Positions 16,764 to 24,235 of a DNA stretch of 43,718 nucleotides are shown piece after piece. The stretch comes from Salidesulfovibrio brasiliensis JCM 12178. Its GTDB lineage: Bacteria > Desulfobacterota > Desulfovibrionia > Desulfovibrionales > Desulfovibrionaceae. Both the position numbers and the translations under genes were made by a program. The stretch covers positions 1 to 43,718 of the forward strand of contig NZ_BBCB01000018.1 of NCBI RefSeq assembly GCF_001311825.1. The letters run 5' to 3'. Below the pieces are notes generated by a model that was given only the letters and a program-made list of their open reading frames with translations, made no database searches and was not told the DNA's origin. The first letter of the stretch is position 1. Each line of letters opens with the position of its first letter.

Positions 16764-17881
16764 CCGGGCTAGCGGCCATAATCCCGGCCGCCGGGTTGTC
16801 GTCGCGCATGGGCCGGTTCAAGCCGCTGCTTCCTCTTGGCGGCGGCACGGTGCTGTCCCGCTGTATCGGCGCGTTTGCCGGAACAGTGGAGAAACGCATC
16901 GTCGTCACCGGGAAGCGTGCTGACGAGGTCGCTGCCGAGGCCGTGTCTGCCGGGGCGATGGCTGTCCATAACCCGGCGTTTGAAGAGGGAATGTTTTCCT
17001 CGATTCAGACCGGTGTCCGGGCTCTGGATGATTCTGTCCGGGCATTCTTTGTCCTGCCTGCGGACATCCCGCTGGTCAGGCCCGAAACCGCGGGCAGGAT
17101 CGCCGGGGCGTTCTGGGAGGCAACGCCGCCGGTTTTGTACCCGGTATTTGCGGGAAAGCGCGGTCATCCGCCGCTCGTTAGCCGCGAGTTGATACCAGAG
17201 ATTCTTGCCCATGACGGTACGGGGGGCCTTCGGGCCGTGCTCGAGCGGCATGACTCCGGGGCCTTGGATTTGGATGTGGCGGACTTCGGCACGACCCACG
17301 ATCTGGATTATCCGCAGGATTACGAGCTGGCAGTGCAGGTGGCGGAGTTTGAGGGACCGCTGGAGAGCGAATGTCGCGTGCTCTGGAAACTGCATGGCGT
17401 TGCCGAGCGGGTTCTGGACCACTGCCGGGCGGTTTCCGTTGTGGCTGCCGCACTGGCTGAGCGACTCAATGCACGGCAGGAGGGCGCGAAGCTCGACCCG
17501 GTGCTCGTGCGGGGTGCGGCCCTGACCCATGACATCGGGAAGGGAACCCGGCGGCATGAGGCGGCGGGAGCGGAAATTCTTCACTTACACGGGTTCCACG
17601 CGGCAGCGGAGATCGTGGCGGTCCATTCCGACCTGTCCCTTGCTCCAGATGCTCCGACCACGGAGCGTGAGGTGGTGTTTCTTGCGGACAAGCTGGTGCG
17701 GCGATGCGATCCGGTGGCGCTTGAAGACCGGTATCTGGAAAAGATTCAGATGTTCGGGCATGAACCCGGTGCCGAGGAGGCCATTCGCGGCCGCATGGAG
17801 CGGGCAAAGACGGTTTTGCGGCGGGTTGATCGGGAAATCGGCTGCTCCTGTGAGGCGTTGGCCCGGGAGGTGCTGCGGTGA
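16760..17881 (+). CDS. MocA-like nucleotidyltransferase fused to an HD domain
   Basis: About 373 residues. Residues 1-190 form an NTP-transferase domain with IPAAGLSSRMGRFKPLLPL and FFVLPADIPLV. The PAAG version of the nucleotide loop resembles MocA (CTP, TAAG) more than MobA (GTP, LAGG), so CMP transfer to molybdopterin, giving the MCD cofactor of Mop, is the likely activity. From about residue 215 an HD hydrolase-type domain follows (AALTHDIGKGTRRHE, then a conserved HSDL). An HD domain could cleave a nucleotide or phosphate ester. The fusion places a transferase and a hydrolase in one chain. Start and stop overlap both neighbours. Confidence 0.8.
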   Translation: MTGLAAIIPAAGLSSRMGRFKPLLPLGGGTVLSRCIGAFAGTVEKRIVVTGKRADEVAAEAVSAGAMAVHNPAFEEGMFSSIQTGVRALDDSVRAFFVLPADIPLVRPETAGRIAGAFWEATPPVLYPVFAGKRGHPPLVSRELIPEILAHDGTGGLRAVLERHDSGALDLDVADFGTTHDLDYPQDYELAVQVAEFEGPLESECRVLWKLHGVAERVLDHCRAVSVVAAALAERLNARQEGAKLDPVLVRGAALTHDIGKGTRRHEAAGAEILHLHGFHAAAEIVAVHSDLSLAPDAPTTEREVVFLADKLVRRCDPVALEDRYLEKIQMFGHEPGAEEAIRGRMERAKTVLRRVDREIGCSCEALAREVLR

Positions 17882-18486
17882 TTGTGCTCATGCGTCACGC
17901 ACGGACAGAGGGCGGCGAGGGGTGTTGCATCGGCAGGACCACCTTGAAACTGTCGAAGGATGGCGCGCGGCAAGCCGTTGAAGCGGCGGAGGAGCTGCGG
18001 GACTGCGGATTTGCCCGGCTGGGCTGCAGTCCGTCCCTGCGGGCGTGCGACACGGTTGCCCCGCTGGCGGGACGCATGGAGCTGGACCCGGTCGTGATGC
18101 CCGGGCTCGACGAGATCGACATGGGCGCATGGGACGGCCTGACTTTTTCGGAAATCAGGGAACGGTTTCCCCGCGACTACGAGCTGCGCGGAAAGGATTT
18201 CGCCGGTTTCAAGCCTCTGAACGGAGAAAGTTTCAATGAGGTTGCCGACCGCGCCGTATCTGCTCTGGAGCGTTCGGCAGCCGGGCCTTTGCCACTTCTG
18301 GCCGTGACGCATGCCGGGGTCATTCGGGCAGTGCTCTGTCGCCTGACAGGGCATCCCATGAACAAGCTGTTCGATTATACGCCGGGCCACCTTGAGTGTT
18401 CCATACTCAAGAGTACGCCCACCGGGTTGAGCTTTGTCGCAACGGGCCTGCAGCCCGCTGCGGTCCGGTCTTTCTTCTGCGGCTGA
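17878..18486 (+). CDS. Histidine phosphatase family protein
   Basis: 202 residues from a GTG overlapping the previous stop (GTGA). It has the catalytic LMRHARTEGG (RHG motif with Ala in place of Gly), the acidic LDEIDMGAWDGLTFSEI and the second histidine in AVTHAGVIRAVL. This is the phosphoglycerate mutase/CobC-like branch. As the last gene of the Mop operon it may remove a phosphate from a cofactor or ligase intermediate, in the way CobC acts in cobamide synthesis; that is inference. Confidence 0.85.
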   Translation: MIVLMRHARTEGGEGCCIGRTTLKLSKDGARQAVEAAEELRDCGFARLGCSPSLRACDTVAPLAGRMELDPVVMPGLDEIDMGAWDGLTFSEIRERFPRDYELRGKDFAGFKPLNGESFNEVADRAVSALERSAAGPLPLLAVTHAGVIRAVLCRLTGHPMNKLFDYTPGHLECSILKSTPTGLSFVATGLQPAAVRSFFCG

Positions 18487-18778
18487 ATCGTCTTGTGGCG
18501 AGCCCCCAACACGCGCCTATTGTTGTCCGTTGCCTTGAATCACGGACACGTCTTTTGTGCATATGGCATTACTTCACTTGCCAACGATATGGCACTGGTC
18601 TTTTCAAGTCCGTAACAACTACTTTTGTGCATCTTATTTGCCTGTATTTGTTTATGATATGTCGACACTGTCGTTCGGCGTAATCAGTAATTTACCCTCC
18701 TTGTTACATGTTTTATCTCCACAAATACGGTGTGTTAGATTGCCTTGGTGTCAAACCTTGAGGTGGTCGAAAGGTGTT
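18487..18778. other. AT-rich intergenic region with short direct repeats
   Basis: No supported gene. It holds two perfect direct repeats: CTTTTGTGCAT at 18552-18562 and 18622-18632, and ATATGGCA at 18561-18568 and 18587-18594. TGGCA (18564-18568) also forms an inverted pair with TGCCA (18579-18583). These may be regulator sites for the formate dehydrogenase locus. A possible promoter (TTGTTA-N17-AATACG) lies near 18700-18730. No clear terminator for the Mop operon is visible. Confidence 0.4.
18552..18632. repeat. Direct repeat CTTTTGTGCAT, two copies
   Basis: Identical 11-bp copies at 18552-18562 and 18622-18632, starts 70 bp (nearly seven helical turns) apart, in a non-coding region upstream of the regulator and formate dehydrogenase genes. 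Possible operator pair. Confidence 0.45.
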
Positions 18779-18892
18779 GTGCAGGTCATGGCAACTCCAT
18801 AGGTGAGAACTATGCCGACTTGGGCATAGTAAGTCGTCCGGGCAATGCGTCCGGCGGACCTTGCACCGGCGTGCGGGGTCAAAACGCCTTTT
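18779..18892 (+). ncRNA. Candidate riboswitch in the leader of the ModE-like/fdh genes
   Basis: Enclosing stem P1 pairs GTGCAGGTC (18779-18787) with GACCTTGCAC (18857-18866), one bulged base. Inside are three hairpins: ATGG/CCAT (18788-18800), the perfect ACTATGCC/GGCATAGT (18809-18830) and CCGG/CCGG (18838-18854). The 3' strand of P1 (GCAC, 18863-18866) can instead pair with GTGC (18871-18874). A further GGCGT/ACGCC hairpin (18868-18888) ends in TTTT, just before GGAGG (18894-18898) and the ATG at 18904. This gives two exclusive folds, as in a riboswitch. The context fits the Moco/Tuco RNA family (RF01055), but I could not run a covariance search. Confidence 0.5.
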
Positions 18893-18903
18893 CGGAGGAT
18901 GTC

Positions 18904-19296
18904 ATGCGTAGTCTACAGACAATGCCGTCAGGCGGTGATGTGGAAAGCTCGCCCACCATGCGAATGCACCTTTGGCTGGAAACGGCCGGGGGAGTGCTCT
19001 TCGGGCTGGGCAGGCTGCAACTGCTTCGCGAGGTGGAGCGTCGCGGCTCGCTCAAGGCAGCGGCTGAGTCTCTCGGCATGTCCTACCGGGGCGCGTGGGG
19101 GAAGATCAAGGCCACCGAGGAACTGTTCGGCGAAAAGCTCATCGAGCGGGCAGCCAGCCGCCGCGCCGGGTACCACCTCACGACGTTCGGCAGCGGCATC
19201 GCCCGCAATTTCGACGAGTGGTTCCGGAATGTCGAGTCCTATGCCCTGTCCAGCAGCCGGGAATACCTTCCGTTTTCTCTTGAAAAATATACCTGA
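18904..19296 (+). CDS. ModE-type winged-helix DNA-binding protein lacking the TOBE domain
   Basis: 130 residues. The ATG at 18904 follows GGAGG. From about residue 30 it matches the N-terminal LysR-like winged helix of ModE: FGLGRLQLLREVERRGSLKAAAESLGMSYRGAWGKIK and LIERAASRRAGYHLTTFG. The molybdate-binding TOBE (Mop) domains of full ModE are absent, so it either does not sense oxyanion itself or works with another sensor. Tungstate/molybdate sensing may instead come from TunR or from the leader RNA. It sits between the structured leader and fdhA and probably controls one or both Mo/W enzyme loci. Confidence 0.8.
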   Translation: MRSLQTMPSGGDVESSPTMRMHLWLETAGGVLFGLGRLQLLREVERRGSLKAAAESLGMSYRGAWGKIKATEELFGEKLIERAASRRAGYHLTTFGSGIARNFDEWFRNVESYALSSSREYLPFSLEKYT

Positions 19297-19314
19297 TGCT
19301 TTTCGTTGCTCTTT

Positions 19315-19336
19315 AATATGTTAAATATAACATATT
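19315..19336. promoter_or_regulatory. Perfect palindrome AATATGTTA-N4-TAACATATT upstream of fdhA
   Basis: Two perfect 9-bp arms around AATA. The stretch is unusually AT-rich for this genome. The arms recall the GTTAT/ATAAC core of E. coli ModE operators. It lies about 110 bp before fdhA and just upstream of a possible -35 box (TTGAAA), which suits an activator. The ModE-like protein encoded immediately upstream is the obvious candidate. Confidence 0.55.
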
Positions 19337-19360
19337 GAAATAGTTGATTTTTGTGTTAAA

Positions 19361-19404
19361 TTGGCAGTGCTCGCAAGTTGTTTTGCGAGTGAAATCACTG
19401 CCAA
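19361..19404 (+). other. Bulged hairpin in the fdhA leader
   Basis: Outer stem TTGGCAGTG (19361-19369) with CACTGCCAA (19396-19404), inner stem CTCGCAA (19370-19376) with TTGCGAG (19383-19389), loop GTTGTT, and a one-sided six-base bulge TGAAAT. All 16 pairs are Watson-Crick. It ends 24 nt before the AAGGAGG of fdhA, so it may be an RNA control element, a 5' stabiliser or a protein site. Confidence 0.55.
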
Positions 19405-19443
19405 GCGATCGTTGCGAGGCACATACCAAGGAGGCCATGGGTT

Positions 19444-22400
19444 ATGAAACTCGACCGCCGACGCTTTATGAAGCTCGCAGGTTCCGGAGCGGCGTGTCTC
19501 AGCCTCGGGCAGCTCGGAGTCAGTCTTGCTCCGGTCAAGGCCTACGCGGCGGAAATGAAGATTTCCGGTGCCAAAGAGGTCGTGACAGTCTGTCCGTTCT
19601 GTTCCGTGAGCTGTCACGTCATCGGCTATGTCAAGGACGGAAAGCTCGTCAACACCGAGGGCGACCCGGACTATCCCATCAACGAAGGCGCGCTGTGCGC
19701 CAAGGGCGCGGCCATGTTCACCATGACCACAAGCCACCACAGGCTGCAGAAGCCGCTTTACCGCGCTCCCTACAGCGACACGTGGGAAGAGAAGAGCTGG
19801 GAATGGATGTTTGACCGCATCGCCCGGCGAATCAAGGATACCCGCGACAAGGATCTCATCCTGAAAAACGGGAAGGGCGACACCGTCAACCGTCTCGAAT
19901 CCATGTTCCTGCTGGGCACCTCCCATGCGGGCAACGAGGAATGTGCCATCGCCCATCAGGCGATGCGCGGCCTGGGGGTCGTCCACATGGACCACCAGGC
20001 GCGTATCTGACACAGCGCCACTGTTGCGGCTCTGGGAGAGTCGTTCGGACGCGGTGCGATGACCAACACTGGATCGACATCAAAAATGCCGATTCCATCC
20101 TCATAATGGGCAGTAATGCTGCCGAACACCACCCGATCTCGTTCAAGTGGGTGTTGCAGGCCAAGGACAAGGGCGCAACGGTCATGCACGTTGACCCCAA
20201 GTTCTCGCGCACATCCGCCAGATCGGACTTCCACGTCCCCCTGCGGTCCGGAACGGACATCGCCTTCCTGGGGGGCATGATCAAGTACATCCTCGACAAC
20301 GAACTCTTCTTCAAGGAGTACGTGGTCGAATACACCAACGCCTCGCTCATCGTGGGCAAGGACTACGGTTTCGAGGACGGCCTGTTCTCGGGGTACGACG
20401 CCAAGACCCGCAGCTACGACAAGAGCAAGTGGGGATTCGAGCTGGACGCTGACGGCGTGCCCAAGCGCGACAAGTCGCTCAAGCATCCGCGCTGCGTGTA
20501 TCAGCTCATGAAGAAGCACTATTCGCGCTACGGCATCGACGCGGTTTCGTCCACCACGGGCGTGTCCGCCGAGAACCTGCTGAAGGTCTACAAGGAGTTC
20601 GCGGCCACCGGACGCGCGGACAAGGCCGGGACGATCATGTACGCCCTCGGCTGGACCCAGCACACCGTCGGCGTGCAGAACATCCGCTCCGCAGGCATCA
20701 TTCAGCTCCTGCTCGGCAACATCGGTGTTGCGGGCGGCGGAATCAACGCCCTGCGCGGCGAGCCCAACGTTCAGGGCTCCACGGACCACACGCTGCTGTA
20801 CCACATCATTCCCGGCTACATGGCCATGCCCAACAACGAGTGGCAGACCTACGACGACTACGTCAAAGCCAACACCCCGGTCAGCAACGATCCCATGTCC
20901 GCCAACTGGTGGCAGCACAAGCCCAAGTACTTCGCCAGCCTGCTCAAGGCATGGTTCGGCGAGAACGCCACCCCCGAGAACGGATTCTGTTACGAGTATC
21001 TGCCCAAGATCGAAAAGGGCGAGGACTACTCCTACATGTACCTCTTTGACCGCATGTACGAGAACAAGATCCGTGGCGGCATCATCATCGGCCTGAACCC
21101 CATGAACAGCGTGCCCAACTCCAACAAGGTCAGGAAGGCGCTGGACAATCTGGACTGGCTGGTGACGTCCGAGCTGCACCACTCCGAAACCACGGACAAC
21201 TGGAAGCGCCCCGGCGTCGATCCCAAGACCGTGAAGACGGAAGTGTTCCTGCTTCCCTCGGCCCACAGGCTGGAGAAGGAAGGCTCGGTCACGAACTCCG
21301 GGCGCTGGCTGCTCTGGCACTACAAGGCCATTGAGCCCGCCTTTGAGGCCAAGCCGTTCGGCGATATGTTCGTGGGCTTCATGAAGCGGGTGCAGGAGCT
21401 GTATCGCAAGGAGGGCGGAACCCTGCCAGAGGCGGTGCTCAAGCTCGATTATCCCGACAGGTATGACCCCGAAGAGCTCTGCGCCAAGATAAATGGCCGC
21501 TTTACCAAGGACACCGTGGTCAAGGGCAAGAAGTACAGGAAGGGCCAGCTGGTCCCGTCCTTCACCGCTCTTGCGGATGACGGGTCCACCAGCAGCCTGA
21601 ACTGGCTCTACGCGGGCAGCTATACCGAAGAGGACGGCAACAAGGCCAAGCGCCGCAGCACCAGCCAGACTCCGATGCAGGCCAATATCGGCCTGTTCCC
21701 GAAGTGGGCGTGGTGCTGGCCGGTCAACCGCCGCATCCTCTACAACCGCGCATCCGTGGACCTGAACGGCAAGCCGTACAACCCGGAAAAGGCCGTCATC
21801 GAATGGAAGGACGGCAAGTGGGTCGGCGATGTGCCCGATGGCGGCTGGCCGCCCATGGCCACCGGCAAGGGACGGTACCCGTTCATCATGTCCAAGCACG
21901 GCTTCGGCCAGATATACGGTCCGGGCCGACAGGACGGACCCTTCTCCGAGCACTACGAGCCGGTGGAGACCCCCGTTGCCCGCAACATGTTCTCCAAGCA
22001 GCTCAACAGCCCGGTATACAAGTACGTCTCCAGCGAGATGGACAAGCTCTCCGCCCCGGCGGACCCGAACTATCCCATCGTGCTGACGACCTACAGCCTC
22101 ACCGAGCACTGGTGTGGCGGCGGCGAGACTCGGAACATCCCGAATCTGCTTGAGGCAGAGCCTCAGCTCTATGTCGAGATGAGTCCGGAACTGGCAGAGG
22201 AAAAGGGCATTGCAAACGGCGACGGCGTGATCGTGGAGAGCGTTCGCGGACGTGTCGAGGCCATTGCCATGGTCACGGTGCGCATGCGGCCGCTCAGGGT
22301 GCATGGACGCATCATCCACGAGATCGGCATGCCGTTCTGCTTTGGCTGGACGACCCCGGGTACCGGCGACGCCACCAACAGGCTCACCCCTTCGGTCGGC

Positions 22401-22484
22401 GACCCGAACACCACCATCCCGGAATACAAGGCCTGCTGTGTCAATGTACGCAAGGCCGACAGGCTCACCGAGCTTGCAACCTAA
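19444..22484 (+). CDS. fdhA: Formate dehydrogenase catalytic subunit FdhA, selenoprotein, Tat-exported (one frameshift)
   Basis: Periplasmic Mo/W-bis-MGD enzyme oxidising formate or reducing CO2. About 1013 residues once restored. Twin-arginine signal RRRFMKLAGSGAAC at residues 5-18; [4Fe-4S] site CPFCSVSCHV with a later ALCAKG. The in-frame TGA at 20008-20010 sits in HQARI-U-HSATVAAL, where Desulfovibrio FdhA carries selenocysteine. The next histidine belongs to the active site. Translation then continues to ESFGRGAMTN, where one C is missing (AACCAC now AACAC at 20065-20069); adding it gives NHWIDIKNADSILIMGSNAAEHHP. The C-terminal half has the molybdopterin-binding domain. The ATG follows AAGGAGG; fdhB starts 12 bp later. 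Confidence 0.95.
20008..20050 (+). other. Selenocysteine UGA codon and putative bacterial SECIS region
   Basis: TGA at 20008-20010 within fdhA is followed by CACAGCGCCACTGTTGCGG, close to the TGACACGGCCCATCGGTTGC context of E. coli fdhF. A short GCC/GGC stem with a GGCTCT stretch is possible, but the fold is weak by eye. Its reading as Sec rests on the conserved flanking protein sequence. Confidence 0.8.
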
Positions 22485-22496
22485 AAGGAGGTCGTC

Positions 22497-23231
22497 ATGC
22501 CCAAGTCGTTTCTCATCGACACATCCCGCTGCACCGCGTGCCGCGGCTGCCAGATAGCCTGCAAGGAATGGCATGAACTGCCCGCCAACAAAACCACGCA
22601 GTACGGGTGGGGGAGCCATCAGAATCCGCAGGACCTGAACGCCAACAACTACAAGTTGGTGCGGTTCAGCGAACACCTTGAAGATGGAGTGGTGCGCTGG
22701 AACTTCTTCCCGGACCAGTGCCGCCACTGCGTGGAACCCCCGTGCAGGGACATGGCCGACATGGTTCAGGAAGGAGCCATCGTGCGCGACGACAAGACCG
22801 GCGCGGTGCTCTTCACCGAGAAGACGGCCATGTTCAGTCCGGAGCAGTTCGAGGAGGTGCGTCAGGCCTGTCCCTACAACATCCCGCGGCGCAACGACGC
22901 CACCGGAATGATGCACAAGTGCACCATGTGCAACGAGCGCATTCACGGCGGAATGCTCCCGGCCTGCGTCAAGGTCTGCCCCACGGGCACCATGCAGTTC
23001 GGCGAGCGGGACGAGATGCTGCAGTTGGCCAGAACACGTCTGAAAAGACTCAAGAGGGACTGGCCCAACGCCATGCTGGCCGACCCAGAAGACGTCAACG
23101 TCATCTATCTGCTCACGGACAAGCCCGAGAACTATCATGAGTACTCGGTGGCATCGAACACCTTCGGCCCCATGTCGAAGAAGCAGTTCTTTGCCGCGCT
23201 GGCGCGTCCGTTCCGGGCCATGAAGGCCTAG
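22497..23231 (+). CDS. fdhB: Formate dehydrogenase iron-sulfur subunit FdhB
   Basis: 244-residue electron-transfer subunit, ATG 12 bp after fdhA, with AAGGAGG upstream. Cys motifs: CTACRGCQIAC near the start, CRHCVEPPC, CPYNIPR and CTMCNERI...CVKVCPTGT. The second motif lacks its fourth Cys (A in its place), so I count three [4Fe-4S] clusters, as in the D. gigas tungsten enzyme. There is no signal peptide; export must ride on the Tat signal of FdhA. There is no membrane anchor, so this is the soluble periplasmic FdhAB type that passes electrons to cytochrome c3. Confidence 0.94.
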   Translation: MPKSFLIDTSRCTACRGCQIACKEWHELPANKTTQYGWGSHQNPQDLNANNYKLVRFSEHLEDGVVRWNFFPDQCRHCVEPPCRDMADMVQEGAIVRDDKTGAVLFTEKTAMFSPEQFEEVRQACPYNIPRRNDATGMMHKCTMCNERIHGGMLPACVKVCPTGTMQFGERDEMLQLARTRLKRLKRDWPNAMLADPEDVNVIYLLTDKPENYHEYSVASNTFGPMSKKQFFAALARPFRAMKA

Positions 23232-23259
23232 CAGTCACACCGTAACACCCAGCCTCTCC

Positions 23260-23287
23260 GGGCCGGGGCGCATCGGCGTCCCGGCCC
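23260..23287 (+). other. Strong GC hairpin between fdhB and fdhE
   Basis: 11-bp stem GGGCCGGGGCG with CGTCCCGGCCC (one G-T wobble), loop CATCGG, no T tract. As after mop, it separates the enzyme genes from accessory genes and could lower expression of fdhE and fdhD relative to fdhAB. Confidence 0.6.
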
Positions 23288-23312
23288 TGCGGGGCCCTCC
23301 ATGGAGCGTTTC

Positions 23313-24227
23313 ATGAATACCGCATCTGCCCCCGACACCGTTGAGAGAACGCTTGAAATCATTCGCAAACGCACCCCTGCCTACGGGGAACTGACCGACC
23401 GTTTCGGCTCGCTTTTCACCGCCTCCGCCAAGGTGTGCGACGAAGTGGCGACCAAGGGCGTGGCTGTGCCGGAGGTCGACCCGGCGCGCGTGTCTTCCGG
23501 CGTACCGGTTCTGGTGGGCTTTGATTTTGGGCTGTGGCGCGAAGCCTTTGCGCTTTCCGCCGAGCGGCTGATTCCGGTATTGTGCGAGGCACTTGAGTTG
23601 GAGGATACGGCCGCGAAAGAGCTGGCCGCCGTTTTTTCGGATGCCGATACGATTTTGGGACTCGTCCGGGCGCGGATCGAAGGCGACCTGCAACACTTTG
23701 AGAACACCTCCCTGCATTTCGATGCAACCCCCTCGGCCGTGTTGTTGTTTGCGTTGGAAACCGTCTGTTCGCCGGTGCTTCGAGCCGCTGTCCAGTCCAT
23801 GGGCGAGTCTCTTTCCTCCCTTTCCTGGGACGAAGGCCACTGTCCGGCCTGTGGCTCCACGCCGTCCATCTCGCAGCTCTCGCCCAAGGAGTTTACCGAT
23901 CTGGACCAGCTTGTGGGCGGCGGGGGCAAGAAGTTTCTTCACTGCTCTCTCTGCGGGCACGACTGGCGCTTCAAGCGCAACGCCTGTCCGTCCTGCGGCA
24001 ATGACGACAGCGAGACCCGCGAGATTTTTTATGTGGATGATGTGCGCTTTGAGCACATCGAGGCCTGCCACAAGTGCGGCAGGTACTGTCTGAACATCGA
24101 CATGCGCGAGTTCGAGCCGCGACCCGACCTCGACGCCCTGCAGATGGGGCTTATTCATCTCGACGTTCACGCGCAGGAAAACAGGCTGAGCCCGCTGACC
24201 GCGACGCTCTGGAATACCGTGGAGTAG
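23313..24227 (+). CDS. fdhE: Formate dehydrogenase accessory protein FdhE
   Basis: 304 residues, ATG at 23313 with GGAG 6-7 bp upstream. Rubredoxin-like Cys pairs in the C-terminal half: CPACGSTP, CSLCGHDWRF, CPSCGNDD and CHKCGRYC. Together they are diagnostic of FdhE, a cytoplasmic iron-binding factor needed for maturation of Tat-exported formate dehydrogenases in E. coli. The N-terminal half is helical and less conserved. It lies 81 bp after fdhB and 8 bp before fdhD. Confidence 0.92.
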   Translation: MNTASAPDTVERTLEIIRKRTPAYGELTDRFGSLFTASAKVCDEVATKGVAVPEVDPARVSSGVPVLVGFDFGLWREAFALSAERLIPVLCEALELEDTAAKELAAVFSDADTILGLVRARIEGDLQHFENTSLHFDATPSAVLLFALETVCSPVLRAAVQSMGESLSSLSWDEGHCPACGSTPSISQLSPKEFTDLDQLVGGGGKKFLHCSLCGHDWRFKRNACPSCGNDDSETREIFYVDDVRFEHIEACHKCGRYCLNIDMREFEPRPDLDALQMGLIHLDVHAQENRLSPLTATLWNTVE

Positions 24228-24235
24228 GAGCAGCC

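Noticed and set aside
19361..19376. Sigma-54 promoter (TGGCA ... GC) before fdhA
   Set aside because: The GG-to-GC spacing is 8 bp, not the required 10 bp.
19956..23138. Open frame of 1060 codons antisense to fdhA and fdhB
   Set aside because: Same shadow effect; the plus strand matches formate dehydrogenase residue by residue.
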